Positions 40,101-50,407 of a DNA stretch of 64,000 nucleotides are shown piece by piece (the first letter of the stretch is position 1; every line of letters starts with the position of its first letter). The position numbers and the translations under genes were made by a program. Source of the DNA: Rhodoferax sp. (GTDB lineage Bacteria > Pseudomonadota > Gammaproteobacteria > Burkholderiales > Burkholderiaceae_C); NCBI RefSeq assembly GCF_025354435.1, contig NZ_JANXMU010000048.1:1-64000 (forward strand). The letters run 5' to 3'. The notes under the pieces were generated by a model. It did no database searches and was not told the origin of the DNA. It saw nothing but the letters and a program-made list of their open reading frames with translations.

Positions 40101-42221
40101 TTAGCGCTGGGCTTCCGGGTTGTACGCTGGGCGGTCCAGCAAGGCCTTCATGGACAGCTTGATACGACCCTTTTCATCCGTCTCCATGACCTTGACCTTG
40201 ACGATCTGGCCTTCGGACAGGTAGTCGGTGACCTTCTCGACACGCTCGTGAGCGATCTGGCTGATATGCAGCAAACCGTCCTTGCCGGGCAGCAGGTTAA
40301 CCAGTGCACCGAAGTCCAGTATCTTGGTGATCGCGCCTTCGTAGACCTTGCCAATTTCGACTTCTGCGGTGATCTGCTCAATGCGGCGCTTGGCTTCTTC
40401 GGCCTTGGCAGGGTCGCTCGAAGCGATGGTGATGGTGCCGTCTTCTTCGATGTTGATCTGCGTGCCGGTTTCTTCGGTCAGCGCACGGATGACCGCGCCG
40501 CCCTTGCCGATCACGTCACGGATTTTGTCCGGATTGATCTTCATGGTGAACAGGCGGGGCGCGAAGGTAGACACTTCGGTCTTGGCTTCGGACATGGCTT
40601 CCATCATCTTGTCGAGGATGTGCAAGCGGGCCTCCTTGGCCTGGGCTAGTGCAACCTGCATGATCTCTTTGGTGATGCCCTGGATTTTGATGTCCATTTG
40701 CAGCGCGGTAATACCGTTGGTGGTACCGGCCACCTTGAAGTCCATGTCACCCAGGTGGTCTTCGTCACCCAGGATGTCGGTCAGTACGGCGAAACGGTTG
40801 CCATCCTTGATCAGGCCCATGGCGATGCCGGCCACGTGGGCTTTCATCGGCACGCCAGCGTCCATCAACGACAGGCAGCCGCCGCAGACCGAAGCCATCG
40901 ACGAGGAACCATTCGATTCGGTTATTTCCGACACCACACGCATGGTGTAGGGAAAGTCTTCCTTGCTAGGCAAAACAGCCACCAGGGCACGCTTGGCCAG
41001 ACGGCCGTGACCGATTTCGCGGCGCTTGGGCGTACCTACGCGGCCGGTTTCGCCGGTGGCGAACGGAGGCATGTTGTAGTGCAACATGAAGCGGTCTTCG
41101 TACTCGCCAGCCAATGCGTCAATGCGCTGGGCATCGCGCTCGGTGCCCAGGGTGGTGACCACCAAAGCCTGGGTTTCGCCACGGGTGAACAGGGCCGAAC
41201 CGTGGGTACGGGGCAGCACGCTGTTGCGGATTTCGATGGCACGCACGGTGCGGGTGTCGCGGCCGTCGATACGGGGCTCACCGGCCAGAATCTGGCTGCG
41301 CACAATCTTGGCTTCGATGTCGAACAGCATGCCTTCAACCGCTACGGGGTCGAACTCCACGCCTTCGGCCTTCAAGCCCATCTTCACCCAGGTGTAGGCT
41401 TCACGGGTGGCGTGCGTACGCGCTTGCTTGTTGCGGTTCTGGTAGGCGGCAGCCAACTTTTCTTCGGCCAAGGCCACAACTTTAGCGATCAGCACTTCGT
41501 CTTTGGCAGGTGCAGTCCAGTCCCACACGGGCTTGCCAGCGTCACGCACCAGTTCGTGGATGGCGTTGATGGCAATGACGCCCTGCTCGTGGCCGAACAT
41601 GACACCGCCCAACATGATTTCTTCGGACAGTTGCTGGGCTTCCGATTCCACCATCAGCACGGCGGTTTCGGTACCAGCTACCACCAGATCCATGATGGAA
41701 TCCTTGCGGGCAGTCTGGCCAGGGTTCAGCACGTATTCGCCGTTGATGTAACCCACGCGGGATGCACCGATGGGGCCGCTGAAGGGGATACCGCTGACCG
41801 ACAAGGCGGCACTGGTAGCGATCAGGGCGGCGATGTCGGCATCGACTTCAGGATTCAGCGACAGGGTGTGGATGACCACATGCACTTCGTTGAAGAAACC
41901 TTCGGGGAACAGCGGGCGGATCGGGCGGTCGATCAAGCGGCTGGTCAGTGTTTCAAATTCGCTAGGGCGGCCTTCGCGCTTGAAAAAGCTACCGGGGATC
42001 TTGCCCGCAGCGTAGGTCTTTTCCAGGTAATCGACGGTCAGCGGGAAAAAGTCTTGGCCGGGCTTGCCGACAGTCTTGGCTACCACGGTGGCCAGCACCA
42101 CGGTGCCGTCCATGTCCAACAGCACAGCGCCGGTGGATTGGCGGGCCATTTCGCCGGTTTCCATGGTGACGGTGTTGGCACCCCACTGGAAGGTCTTGCT
42201 TACTTTATTGAACATAGTCAT
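40101..42221 (-). CDS. pnp: Polynucleotide phosphorylase
   Basis: 706 residues from the ATG at 42221, with GGAG eight bases upstream; the frame to 42308 adds unconserved residues. 3'-5' phosphorolytic exoribonuclease, part of the degradosome. Two RNase PH-like domains ([29 protein letters not shown] in the first; [21 protein letters not shown] in the second), then KH ([22 protein letters not shown]) and S1 ([33 protein letters not shown]). The leader carries a long hairpin (42294-42329). It follows rpsO and its terminator, as in E. coli. Confidence 0.97.
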   Translation of the reverse strand: MTMFNKVSKTFQWGANTVTMETGEMARQSTGAVLLDMDGTVVLATVVAKTVGKPGQDFFPLTVDYLEKTYAAGKIPGSFFKREGRPSEFETLTSRLIDRPIRPLFPEGFFNEVHVVIHTLSLNPEVDADIAALIATSAALSVSGIPFSGPIGASRVGYINGEYVLNPGQTARKDSIMDLVVAGTETAVLMVESEAQQLSEEIMLGGVMFGHEQGVIAINAIHELVRDAGKPVWDWTAPAKDEVLIAKVVALAEEKLAAAYQNRNKQARTHATREAYTWVKMGLKAEGVEFDPVAVEGMLFDIEAKIVRSQILAGEPRIDGRDTRTVRAIEIRNSVLPRTHGSALFTRGETQALVVTTLGTERDAQRIDALAGEYEDRFMLHYNMPPFATGETGRVGTPKRREIGHGRLAKRALVAVLPSKEDFPYTMRVVSEITESNGSSSMASVCGGCLSLMDAGVPMKAHVAGIAMGLIKDGNRFAVLTDILGDEDHLGDMDFKVAGTTNGITALQMDIKIQGITKEIMQVALAQAKEARLHILDKMMEAMSEAKTEVSTFAPRLFTMKINPDKIRDVIGKGGAVIRALTEETGTQINIEEDGTITIASSDPAKAEEAKRRIEQITAEVEIGKVYEGAITKILDFGALVNLLPGKDGLLHISQIAHERVEKVTDYLSEGQIVKVKVMETDEKGRIKLSMKALLDRPAYNPEAQR

Positions 42222-42293
42222 TTGGGGTCTCCTGGGAGGGTTTGCAGTCCACACGGACTGGCGGGGGACAAAGAGGGTTCGGCCATACGATGC

Positions 42294-42329
42294 CATTCCA
42301 TAAATCACCCTTGGGTGACTTATGGAATG
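42294..42329 (-). promoter_or_regulatory. Long hairpin in the pnp leader, candidate RNase III site
   Basis: Arms 42294-42310 and 42313-42329 (17 bases each, centre TT) are reverse complements except one pair. On the minus strand, the pnp mRNA sense, that pair becomes a G-U wobble, so the RNA folds into a continuous 15-bp stem with loop CAAG. It ends about 70 bases before the pnp start. E. coli pnp is autoregulated through RNase III cleavage of a leader hairpin; that role here is inference. Confidence 0.6.
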
Positions 42330-42365
42330 ACACAGCGCGTACGGGGTAAATCGCCTCTCAACGGG

Positions 42366-42407
42366 AAAACAAACAAAAACGCCTGAGCTAGTGAACTAAC
42401 TCAGGCG
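42366..42407 (-). terminator. Intrinsic terminator after rpsO
   Basis: Minus strand: CGCCTGAG ... CTCAGGCG, an 8-bp perfect stem that continues with weaker pairs (TTAGTT/AACTAG region), then GTTTTTGTTTG. It starts 21 bases after the rpsO stop. Read-through would feed pnp, as in E. coli. Confidence 0.85.
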
Positions 42408-42428
42408 CTTGTGCATTGGGAACTGGGA

Positions 42429-42695
42429 TTACTTACGCAGGCCGAGTTTCGCGATCAGAGCGACGTAACGCTCGTGGTCCTTGGAGTTCAGGTAATCCAA
42501 CAACTTGCGGCGACGGCTCACCATACGCAGCAGACCGCGGCGACCGTGGTGGTCTTTGGCGTGCAACTTGAAGTGGGGGGTGAGTTCGTTGATACGGGCG
42601 GTCAGCAGTGCAACTTGCACTTCTGGGCTGCCGGTGTCGGTGGCGCTGCGCGCGTTGTCCTTGACGACTTCGGCCTTGATAGAGGATGCGATCAT
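42429..42695 (-). CDS. rpsO: 30S ribosomal protein S15
   Basis: 88 residues, normal length. Primary 16S rRNA-binding protein. Signature present: [51 protein letters not shown]. Upstream of pnp on the same strand. A TATAAT box and a leader with hairpins precede it (see 42719-42780). Confidence 0.98.
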   Translation of the reverse strand: MIASSIKAEVVKDNARSATDTGSPEVQVALLTARINELTPHFKLHAKDHHGRRGLLRMVSRRRKLLDYLNSKDHERYVALIAKLGLRK

Positions 42696-42718
42696 GTTTT
42701 ATCCGTTAAATGTGACTT

Positions 42719-42780
42719 GCGTTGGCAGGGGAAATACTCACCAACGTGCGCTTTGCACTGTGCAAAGCCTTGAAATTATA
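42719..42780 (-). promoter_or_regulatory. rpsO promoter -10 box and structured leader
   Basis: Minus strand: perfect TATAAT at 42780-42775, preceded by GGGC. Downstream are an inverted repeat GCTTTGCA/TGCAAAGC (42750-42757 and 42761-42768) and a second hairpin CGTTGG/CCAACG (42720-42725 and 42741-42746). No clear -35 box is seen. A structured leader could allow S15 autoregulation, which is known in E. coli but with a different structure. Confidence 0.5.
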
Positions 42781-42799
42781 GCCCGGAACGGCGCGAGGC

Positions 42800-43687
42800 T
42801 CAGAGCTGGCGTGCGCTGAAGGTGTCGCAGGACTTCACCACACCCGTCTGGTAGCCCATATTGAACCAGCGCTGGCGCTGGGCGCTGGTGCCGTGGGTGA
42901 AGCTGTCGGGCACCACTTCGCCACCGCTGGCGCGCTGCAAAGCGTCGTCGCCAATCTTGGCCGCGGCATTCATGGCCGACTCGATATCGCCGTTTTCCAG
43001 AATCTGGCGCGCATTCTGCGCATGCTTGGCCCACAAACCCGCAAAACAGTCGGCCTGCAGCTCCAGGCGCACGCTCAGGGCGTTGGACTGGGCTTTGCTG
43101 GCGCGGCTGCGCATGCCTTCGACCTTCTCGCTGATGCCCATCAGGTTTTGCACATGGTGGCCCACCTCGTGGGCAATCACATACGCCTCGGCAAACTCAC
43201 CGGGGGCACCTAACTGGTTTTTCAACGTGTCGTAAAACCCGAGGTCGATATAGACCTTCTGGTCACCCGGGCAGTAAAACGGCCCCATGGCCGCCTGGCC
43301 CTGGCCGCACGCTGTGCGGGTGGCGCCACGAAACAGCACCAGGGTCGGATCTTTGTAGGTACCACCGGCCTTGGCGAACACATCGGTCCAGACGTCTTCG
43401 GTATCGGCCAGCACGGTGGATACAAACTTCGCCAATTGGTCGTCTTTAGGTGGCCGGTGCGCGGGTGCCTGCTGTTGCTGCACCTGGGGGGCGCTGCCGC
43501 CGCTCATCAGGCTGATGATGGTCATGGGGTTGATACCAAAAATCCACCCGCCCACCAAAGCCACCACGATGGTGCCGATGCCAATGCTGCGCCCGCCCAT
43601 GATGCCGCCACCCGACGAGCCGCCGCCGTCGTCGCCATCCCGTCGGTCTTCCACGTTGCTGGATTCACGATTACCTTCCCATTTCAT
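42800..43687 (-). CDS. ypfJ: Neutral zinc metallopeptidase, YpfJ family
   Basis: 295 residues; ATG at 43687 has GGGAG seven bases upstream. A Gly/Asp-rich cytoplasmic segment (18-31), one membrane helix (about 34-58, [20 protein letters not shown]), and a periplasmic domain with the zinc motif HEVGHHVQ and [16 protein letters not shown] supplying the third ligand. The sequence [36 protein letters not shown] is characteristic. Physiological substrate is unknown. It precedes rpsO on the same strand but rpsO has its own -10 box. Confidence 0.9.
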   Translation of the reverse strand: MKWEGNRESSNVEDRRDGDDGGGSSGGGIMGGRSIGIGTIVVALVGGWIFGINPMTIISLMSGGSAPQVQQQQAPAHRPPKDDQLAKFVSTVLADTEDVWTDVFAKAGGTYKDPTLVLFRGATRTACGQGQAAMGPFYCPGDQKVYIDLGFYDTLKNQLGAPGEFAEAYVIAHEVGHHVQNLMGISEKVEGMRSRASKAQSNALSVRLELQADCFAGLWAKHAQNARQILENGDIESAMNAAAKIGDDALQRASGGEVVPDSFTHGTSAQRQRWFNMGYQTGVVKSCDTFSARQL

Positions 43688-43835
43688 AGCCACACTCCCA
43701 TTGATCTAGACCGGCATGGTACAGCGCCGCCAAAGCACACAAAATGTCACATTCGACACGGCCGGCGGTGTACGATTCTGCGAGCCACCGACCCGCGTGT
43801 TGTATGCGTCCGGGCTGGCATTCGGAAGACACTGT

Positions 43836-45050
43836 ATGAAAATGTTGGGCTTCGCCGAAAAACCCACCGTGCTGGTGGTGGACGACACTGCCGACAACCT
43901 GACACTGATGGCTGCGCTGCTCAAAGACACCTACCGGGTCAAGGTAGTCAACAATGGTAAAAAAGGGCTGGCAGTGGTCGCCTCCAGCACGCCACCCGAC
44001 CTGATCCTGCTTGACATCATGATGCCGCAGATCGACGGCTACGAGGTCTGCCGCCGCCTCAAGGCCAATCCGGCCACACGCGATATTCCGGTGATCTTTC
44101 TTACCGCCAAATCCGACAACGAAGCCGAGGAGAAAGGCTTTGAACTGGGCGCGGTGGACTACATCACCAAGCCGATTTGCCCCCCCATCCTGCTGGCCCG
44201 GGTGCACAACCACATTGCCCTGAACGTGCGTACGGCAATGCTGCATTCGCTGTCTAACAAGCTCTCGCGCTACCTCTCGCCGCAGGTCTACAAAACCATT
44301 TTCGAAGGTGACCAGGACGTGTCCATCCAGGCCGTGCGCAAGAAGCTCACCATCTTCTTTTCGGACATCAAGGATTTCACCAAGACATCGGAAGGCATGC
44401 AGCCCGAGGACCTGACCTATTTTTTGAACAGCTACTTCTCAGAGATGTCGAAGATTGCGCTGGAATATGGCACCACCATCGACAAATTCGTGGGCGATGC
44501 CATCCTGGTCTTTTTTGGCGACCCCGAGACGCGTGGCGTGCAGGAAGATGCCTTGCAGTGTGTACGCATGGCCATGGCGATGCAGCGTCGCATGCACGCC
44601 CTGCGCGAAATCTGGCGGGACAAGGGCGACCGCCAGCCGTTCCACATCCGCATCGGCATCAACACCGGGTTTTGCCATGTGGGCAACTTTGGCAGCGACC
44701 AGCGCATGGACTACACCGTCATTGGCAGCGAGGTGAATCTGGCCGCGCGGTTGGAGCAGAACGGCGAACCCGACGGCATCATCATGTCGTACGAAACCTA
44801 CGCTCTGGTGAAAGACGAATTTGATGCCCTCGAGCGTGAGCCCCTCACGGCCAAGGGCGTGTCGCGCGAGATCCGCTGCTTTGTACTGCGCGACATCCAC
44901 GCTACCGACGTGCCACCTGACAACTTGAACCAGCGCTACCCCGGCCTGCGCCTGTCGGTAGACCTGGACAAACTCAGCGACGAAAACCGTAGTCGGGCCG
45001 TGACCGACCTGCAAAAGGTCATTGACAGCATCCAGGCCGCCCCGAAGTGA
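43836..45050 (+). CDS. Response regulator with class III adenylate cyclase domain
   Basis: 404 residues; ATG at 43836 with GGAAG eight bases upstream (40 further in-frame upstream codons are not domain-like). REC domain 10-125: phospho-acceptor Asp60 in LLDIMMPQIDG, Thr90 in FLTAKS, Lys112 in DYITKP. A short helical linker (130-160) leads to a cyclase domain (170-340) with metal Asp177 (FFSDIKDF) and Asp221 (FVGDAIL). Lys217 and Asp292 match the adenine-selecting pair, and Asn301/Arg305 (VNLAARL) the transition-state pair, so ATP is the likely substrate. No histidine kinase is nearby. It diverges from ypfJ and converges on the gsi operon. Confidence 0.88.
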   Translation: MKMLGFAEKPTVLVVDDTADNLTLMAALLKDTYRVKVVNNGKKGLAVVASSTPPDLILLDIMMPQIDGYEVCRRLKANPATRDIPVIFLTAKSDNEAEEKGFELGAVDYITKPICPPILLARVHNHIALNVRTAMLHSLSNKLSRYLSPQVYKTIFEGDQDVSIQAVRKKLTIFFSDIKDFTKTSEGMQPEDLTYFLNSYFSEMSKIALEYGTTIDKFVGDAILVFFGDPETRGVQEDALQCVRMAMAMQRRMHALREIWRDKGDRQPFHIRIGINTGFCHVGNFGSDQRMDYTVIGSEVNLAARLEQNGEPDGIIMSYETYALVKDEFDALEREPLTAKGVSREIRCFVLRDIHATDVPPDNLNQRYPGLRLSVDLDKLSDENRSRAVTDLQKVIDSIQAAPK

Positions 45051-45051
45051 T

Positions 45052-45108
45052 TGCTATCTAAAAAATAGCTACTTGTGATTATAGGATATACGCTAGAGGT
45101 CTAAAAAG
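45052..45108 (-). repeat. AT-rich dispersed repeat, copy 5
   Basis: Minus strand: AGACCTCTAGCGTATATCC, 11 bases, AAGTAGCTATTTTTTAG. Good match to the family. It fills the gap between the convergent cyclase and gsiD genes and can fold weakly, so it may help end transcription. Confidence 0.65.
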
Positions 45109-45115
45109 CACTAAA

Positions 45116-45970
45116 TTAATTGTCCAATTTTGGATCTAGCGCATCGCGCAGGCCGTCGCCCAGCAGGTTGAAAGCCAGCACGGTGAAGAAAATGGCCAGG
45201 CTGGGGAACAGCGCAATATGCGGCGCGCTCATCATGTCGGCGCGGGCTTCGTTCAACATGGCACCCCACTCTGGTGTAGGCGGCTGCGCACCCAGGCCCA
45301 GGAAGGACAGGCTGGCAGCAGTGATGATCGAGGTGCCAATGCGCATGGTGAAGTACACCACCACCGAGGAAATGGTGGCCGGAAAGATGTGCCGGGTGAT
45401 GATGGTACAGTCAGACGCGCCAATCGAACGCACGGCCTCGATGTAAGTCAGGTTCTTCACCACCAGGGTGTTGCCGCGCACCAACCGGGCGAAGGCGGGC
45501 ACGCTGAACACAGCCACCGCAAAAATCACGTTGACCATGCCGTTGCCCAGAATGGCCACGATACCAATCGCCAGGAGGATGCCGGGAAAGGCAAACAGCA
45601 CGTCCGAGATGCGCATCACAATGCGGTCCCACCAGCCCTCGTAGTACCCGGCCAGCAGGCCCAGCACCGTGCCGATCACCGCCCCCACCGCCACCGAGAT
45701 GAAGCCCGCCGCCAGCGAGATACGTGCGCCCATCAGGATGCGGCTGAAGATGTCGCGGCCCAGCGCATCCACACCGAACCAGTGCGTGGTCGAGGGCGAG
45801 GCATTCAACGCGTCGTAGTCAAAGAAGTTCTCGGCATCGAAAGGCACCAGCCACGGGGCCGCCACCGCCACCACGACCAGCAGCAACACAAAGAACCCGG
45901 CCACCAGGGCGACGCGCTGGCTTTGAAACTTGCGCCAGAACTCGCTCCAGGGCGTGCGCATTTTTTCCAT
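45116..45970 (-). CDS. gsiD: Glutathione/peptide ABC importer permease (GsiD/DppC type)
   Basis: 284 residues from the ATG at 45970 (ATG at 45961 is also possible). Typical DppC: N-terminal helix ([25 protein letters not shown]), [24 protein letters not shown], and the EAA loop [21 protein letters not shown] that docks on the ATPase. Last gene of the gsiABCD-like operon. The gap to gsiC (47 bases) holds a dispersed repeat. The symbol rests on gene order and size match to E. coli gsiABCD; a dipeptide importer is the alternative. Confidence 0.85.
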   Translation of the reverse strand: MEKMRTPWSEFWRKFQSQRVALVAGFFVLLLVVVAVAAPWLVPFDAENFFDYDALNASPSTTHWFGVDALGRDIFSRILMGARISLAAGFISVAVGAVIGTVLGLLAGYYEGWWDRIVMRISDVLFAFPGILLAIGIVAILGNGMVNVIFAVAVFSVPAFARLVRGNTLVVKNLTYIEAVRSIGASDCTIITRHIFPATISSVVVYFTMRIGTSIITAASLSFLGLGAQPPTPEWGAMLNEARADMMSAPHIALFPSLAIFFTVLAFNLLGDGLRDALDPKLDN

Positions 45971-45974
45971 GGTC

Positions 45975-46021
45975 AAAACAGGCTCTAGCGTAGGTTTAAT
46001 ATGCATAAGCAGCTATTTTAT
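45975..46021 (+). repeat. AT-rich dispersed repeat, copy 6, between gsiC and gsiD
   Basis: CAGGCTCTAGCGTAGG, 13 bases, AAGCAGCTATTTTATTT. It overlaps the stop codon of gsiC (46018-46020) and occupies the whole intergenic gap inside the operon. Confidence 0.65.
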
Positions 46022-46938
46022 TTGTAGCGAATGGTGGGATTGATGACGGCGTACAGCACATCGACGACCAGGTTGATCAGGATGAATTCCAGCGAGAAAA
46101 GCAGTACCTCGGCCTGGATCACCGGGAAGTCGCGCATTTCCACAGCATCCACCAGCAGGCGGCCCATACCCGGCCAGTTGAACACCTTCTCCACCACGAT
46201 GGAGCCGCCCAGCAAGAAACCAAACTGCAGGCCCATCATGGTGACCACCGGAATCAGTGCGTTGCGCAGACCGTGCTTGACCACCACCACAAACTCGTTC
46301 AGTCCCTTGGCACGGGCGGTGCGCACATAGTCTTCTTTCAGGATGTCGATGAACGACGAGCGGGTAAACCGCGCCATCACCGCCGCCACGCCCGCACCCA
46401 AAGTGAGCGAGGGCAGCACGTAATGCCTCCAGGTGTCGGCCCCCACCGTGGGCAACCAGCCCAGTTGCACCGAAAACACCTCCATCAGCACCATGCCCAG
46501 CGCAAAGGATGGAAACGAGATACCGGTAATGGCCAGCGTCATGCCCAGACGGTCAGGCCATTGGTTACGCCACACGGCCGACACCGTGCCAATCACCAGC
46601 CCCAGCAGCACCGACCAGCCCATGGCCGCCACAGTGAGCCAGAAGGTGGGCATGAAGCGCTCGGCAATCTCGGTGGATACCGGGCGTTTGTTGCGCAGCG
46701 ACTGGCCGAAGTCGCCCTGCACCGCATGGCTGATAAAGCGCCAGAACTGCTGGTGCATCGGCAAATCCAGCCCCAAGTCGCGCCGGATGGTCTGCACGGT
46801 TTCAAAATCCGCATCCTGCCCCGCGGCCAGCCGCGCCGGGTCGCCCGGCAGCAGATGGACGAACAGAAACACCAGCCCCGCCACAATCAGCAAGGTTGGC
46901 AGCAGGCCCAGCAGCCGCTTGAGGATGTAATTCAGCAT
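46018..46938 (-). CDS. gsiC: Glutathione/peptide ABC importer permease (GsiC/DppB type)
   Basis: 306 residues, the same length as E. coli GsiC. Starts with [35 protein letters not shown], typical of DppB-type permeases, six membrane helices, EAA loop [28 protein letters not shown]. Forms the channel with GsiD. Starts 12 bases after gsiB. Confidence 0.87.
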   Translation of the reverse strand: MLNYILKRLLGLLPTLLIVAGLVFLFVHLLPGDPARLAAGQDADFETVQTIRRDLGLDLPMHQQFWRFISHAVQGDFGQSLRNKRPVSTEIAERFMPTFWLTVAAMGWSVLLGLVIGTVSAVWRNQWPDRLGMTLAITGISFPSFALGMVLMEVFSVQLGWLPTVGADTWRHYVLPSLTLGAGVAAVMARFTRSSFIDILKEDYVRTARAKGLNEFVVVVKHGLRNALIPVVTMMGLQFGFLLGGSIVVEKVFNWPGMGRLLVDAVEMRDFPVIQAEVLLFSLEFILINLVVDVLYAVINPTIRYK

Positions 46939-46950
46939 GCGGGCCGGGTG

Positions 46951-48501
46951 CTACTTCAGTTCGATTTCGTCAAAGTTGAACGAACGGTCGGGCATCACGT
47001 AGAAGCCGCTGAAGTTCTTGGTGCGTGCCGACACCAGTTGCAGTGTGGCCAGGTTGATCCAGGGCGCATCTTTCCAGACGCGCTGTTGCACGTCGGCGTA
47101 AATCTGCGCCTTGACCTCCGGGTCGGTGGTCACCAGCGCCTTGGCGATACCGGCTTCCACCGCATCGTTTTTGTAGTAAGCCACGTTGTACGACTTGGGT
47201 GGAAAGGACTCGGCGGCCAACAACGGACGGATAGCCCAGTCAGCCTCGCCGGTAGAAGCGGACCAGCCCACGTAGTACATGCGCACCGGGGCGGTGGCGG
47301 CATCGGGTGCGCTTTCGACACGCTCGGCACGCTGCCCGGCCTCCAGGGCCAGCACCTGCAAATTCACGCCCACCACGCGCAGTTGCTGCTGGATGAACTG
47401 GATGGCCTTGAGCGAGGTGGAATCGGTAAAGGCCGACCACAGAGTGCTCTCAAAACCGTTGGGGTAGCCCGCCTCTTTCAGCAGTTCGCGGGCCTTGACC
47501 GGGTTGTACGGCCAGGGGCCCAGTTTGGTGGAGAACTGCACGTCCTTGGGGATCACGCCTTCGGCAGGGATGGCGTAGCCGCCGTACACCACCTTGATCA
47601 AAGCATCTTTGTTAATGGCGTAGTTCAGGGCTTCGCGCACCTTGAGGTTGTCAAACGGCTTCTGCTGGGTGTTGAGGGTCACAAAGCGGTGGACGATCGA
47701 CGGCGACACCGTGATCTCCAGGTTGGGCTTGCCCTTGAGCAACTCGACCTGCTCGGGCGGCACCGGGAAGGTGAAGTTGGCCTCGCCCGTCTGCATGATG
47801 GCGCTGCGCGAATTGTTGTCTACCACCGGGCGCCAGGTGATGCTGTCCACCTTGGGGTAGCCCTTGCGCCAGTAGCCGTCGAATTTCTCAACCTTCACAA
47901 AGTCGGTCTGCTTCCACTCGACAAACTTGAAGGGACCGGTGCCTACCGGATTCTGGCCGATGGCCTTGCCGTACTTGGCGATGGCGGCAGGCGAAATCAT
48001 CACAGCCGACGGATGGGCCAGCGAGTTAATGAAGGGCGAAAACGGCTCTTTGAGCACAATGCGCACGGTATTGGCATCGAGCACTTCGGTCTTGGCGATG
48101 TTCTTGTACAAGGTGTAGCGTTTGAGCTTGTTATCGGGGTTGGTGACCCGGTCAAAGTTGGCCTTGACGGCTTCGGCGTTGAAGTCGGTGCCGTCCTGGA
48201 ATTTGATGCCTTTTTTGAGGACAAAGGTGTAGTTCAGGCCGTCTTTGCTGGCCTTGTAGCTCTCGGCCAGCACCGGCACCATCTTCATGCTTTTGTCAAA
48301 GCCCAGCAGGCCCTGGTAGAACGACTTTGCCACCGCTTGCGACAAGGTGTCGTTGGCATCGTACGGGTCCAGGGTGGTGAAAGTCGAATCCACCGCGATC
48401 ACCACGTTTTTGGCGGCAAAAGCAGAAGAAGCGGTAAAGGCCAGCGCCGCCGCCACGGCCAGCGCGGCAGACAATTTAGACAGCGATAAAGCGTATTGCA
48501 T
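46951..48501 (-). CDS. gsiB: Periplasmic glutathione/peptide-binding protein (SBP family 5)
   Basis: 516 residues from the ATG at 48501; 28 in-frame upstream residues are unlikely. Signal peptide about 1-29 ([22 protein letters not shown]). Family 5 features: [69 protein letters not shown]. coli GsiB (512 residues) is the closest match I can think of by size and the ITTLDPYD-type start. Delivers ligand to GsiCD. It lies 49 bases after gsiA. Confidence 0.87.
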   Translation of the reverse strand: MQYALSLSKLSAALAVAAALAFTASSAFAAKNVVIAVDSTFTTLDPYDANDTLSQAVAKSFYQGLLGFDKSMKMVPVLAESYKASKDGLNYTFVLKKGIKFQDGTDFNAEAVKANFDRVTNPDNKLKRYTLYKNIAKTEVLDANTVRIVLKEPFSPFINSLAHPSAVMISPAAIAKYGKAIGQNPVGTGPFKFVEWKQTDFVKVEKFDGYWRKGYPKVDSITWRPVVDNNSRSAIMQTGEANFTFPVPPEQVELLKGKPNLEITVSPSIVHRFVTLNTQQKPFDNLKVREALNYAINKDALIKVVYGGYAIPAEGVIPKDVQFSTKLGPWPYNPVKARELLKEAGYPNGFESTLWSAFTDSTSLKAIQFIQQQLRVVGVNLQVLALEAGQRAERVESAPDAATAPVRMYYVGWSASTGEADWAIRPLLAAESFPPKSYNVAYYKNDAVEAGIAKALVTTDPEVKAQIYADVQQRVWKDAPWINLATLQLVSARTKNFSGFYVMPDRSFNFDEIELK

Positions 48502-48550
48502 GCTCAAAACTCCAGAGTTACAAAAAATCCCGATAAACGAAAGACTAAAA

Positions 48551-50407
48551 CTAGTAAATACCACCGACCGCGTGGCGCGCCACAAAATGGCCGGGGCCCA
48601 CCTCGACCAGCGGGGCCACCTGCGGCAGGTCGTTCAGGGCACGGATCGGACTGGGGATGTCACCCGTCAACAGTTCGCGCCGGTTGTGGCGGCGTGCCGG
48701 GTCGGCCACCGGCACGGCGGCCATCAGGCGGCGGGTGTAGGCGTGCTGCGGGTTCTCGAACACCGCACGGCGCGGGCCGATCTCGACAATCTGGCCCAGG
48801 TACATCACCGCAACCCGGTGGCTGATGCGCTCCACCACCGCCATGTCGTGCGAGATGAATAAAAAAGCGATGCCGAATTCGCGCTGCAAGTCCAGCATCA
48901 GGTTGACGATCTGGGCGCGGATGGACACGTCGAGTGCCGATACCGCCTCGTCGGCAATCACCACCTTGGGGTTCAATGCCAGCGCCCGGGCAATCGCAAT
49001 CCGCTGGCGCTGCCCTCCCGAGAATTCATGCGGGTAGCGTTGGGCGGCGTTGGCGGGCAGGCCCACGCGATAGAGCAGAGCAGCCACCCGCTTTTCGGCC
49101 TCCGCGCCTTTGACCACGCCATGCACCAACAGCGGCTCCATGATGGCAAAGCCCACCGTCAAACGCGGATCTAGCGAGGCAAACGGGTCCTGGAAAATAA
49201 ACTGCACATCGCGCCGCAGGGTTTGCAAAGCCTGGCCTTTTAACGGCGCAATCGCCCGTCCATTCACGTCCACGCTGCCTGCGTTGAACTCCACCAACCG
49301 CGCCAGCGAGCGCCCGGTGGTGGACTTGCCGCAACCCGACTCACCCACCAGGGCCAGCGTCTCGCCCCGCCGCAGGCTGAAACTGACCTGCTCCACCGCA
49401 CACACCTGGCGTGTGATGCGCCCCAGCACTCCGGTACGCACCGGAAAACGGGTGGTCAAACCCTGCACACTCAGCACCGGCGGCATATCGTATTTAACCG
49501 TATCGCGCTCCGGCCAAGCCACGGCATGCGCCGCGTCCAGCAGCGGAAATTTGGCCGGGCTGTCGGTGCCGCGCATGGCCCCCAGCGTGGGTACGGCCGC
49601 CAGCAGCGCTTGGGTGTAGGGGTGTTGGGGAGCGGAAAACAGGCGGGCGCAGTCGTTTTCTTCGACCTTGTCGCCGCGCAACATGACCAGCACGCGGTCG
49701 GCCATCTCGGCTACCACGCCCATGTCGTGGGTGATGAAGACCACGCCCATCTGCATCTCGTCTTGCAGTAGGCGGATGAGAGACAGCACCTGGGCCTGGA
49801 TAGTCACGTCCAGCGCGGTAGTGGGCTCGTCGGCGATCAGCAGGCGAGGCTTGCAGGCCAGGGCCATGGCAATCATTACCCGCTGGCGCATGCCGCCAGA
49901 CAGCTGGTGCGGAAAGCGGCCCAGCACATTCTTCGCCTCTGGGATGCGCACCAGGTCCAGCATGCGCAGGGCCTCGGCCAGGGCGGCAGCGCGGCCCAGC
50001 CCCTGGTGCAGGCGGATAGATTCGGCAATCTGCTCGCCCACGGGGAACACCGGATTCAGCGAAGTCATGGGCTCCTGGAACACCATGGCCATCTCTGCCC
50101 CGCGGATGCCGCGCATGGTGGCCGGGCTGGCCTGGGCCAGGTCCAGGCTGCTGCCGTCGCGCCGGTGGAACTGCATGCTGCCGCCGAGGATGCGCCCGCC
50201 GCCGTTTTCCACCAGCCGCATCAGCGCCAGGGACGATACCGACTTGCCCGAGCCCGATTCGCCCACAATCGCCAGGGTTTCGCCCGCGTTGACGTAAAAA
50301 GACAGGTCACGCACGGCATCCACCACGCGCTCCTTGGTTTCAAACCGCACGCTCAAATGCTGCACATCCAGCACCCGGCGACTGTCCTCCCCTGTGGGAG
50401 CAGTCAC
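48551..50407 (-). CDS. gsiA: Glutathione/peptide importer ATPase with two ABC domains
   Basis: 618 residues, two fused nucleotide-binding domains like E. coli GsiA (623). Domain 1: Walker A GESGSGKS near residue 50, signature [12 protein letters not shown], Walker [13 protein letters not shown]. Domain 2: Walker [10 protein letters not shown] near 355, signature [15 protein letters not shown], Walker [13 protein letters not shown]. Each carries the C-terminal oligopeptide motif. The GTG start at 50407 overlaps the TGA of the upstream amidotransferase gene (GTGA), with GGGAG seven bases before it, so translation is probably coupled. Confidence 0.9.
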   Translation of the reverse strand: MTAPTGEDSRRVLDVQHLSVRFETKERVVDAVRDLSFYVNAGETLAIVGESGSGKSVSSLALMRLVENGGGRILGGSMQFHRRDGSSLDLAQASPATMRGIRGAEMAMVFQEPMTSLNPVFPVGEQIAESIRLHQGLGRAAALAEALRMLDLVRIPEAKNVLGRFPHQLSGGMRQRVMIAMALACKPRLLIADEPTTALDVTIQAQVLSLIRLLQDEMQMGVVFITHDMGVVAEMADRVLVMLRGDKVEENDCARLFSAPQHPYTQALLAAVPTLGAMRGTDSPAKFPLLDAAHAVAWPERDTVKYDMPPVLSVQGLTTRFPVRTGVLGRITRQVCAVEQVSFSLRRGETLALVGESGCGKSTTGRSLARLVEFNAGSVDVNGRAIAPLKGQALQTLRRDVQFIFQDPFASLDPRLTVGFAIMEPLLVHGVVKGAEAEKRVAALLYRVGLPANAAQRYPHEFSGGQRQRIAIARALALNPKVVIADEAVSALDVSIRAQIVNLMLDLQREFGIAFLFISHDMAVVERISHRVAVMYLGQIVEIGPRRAVFENPQHAYTRRLMAAVPVADPARRHNRRELLTGDIPSPIRALNDLPQVAPLVEVGPGHFVARHAVGGIY

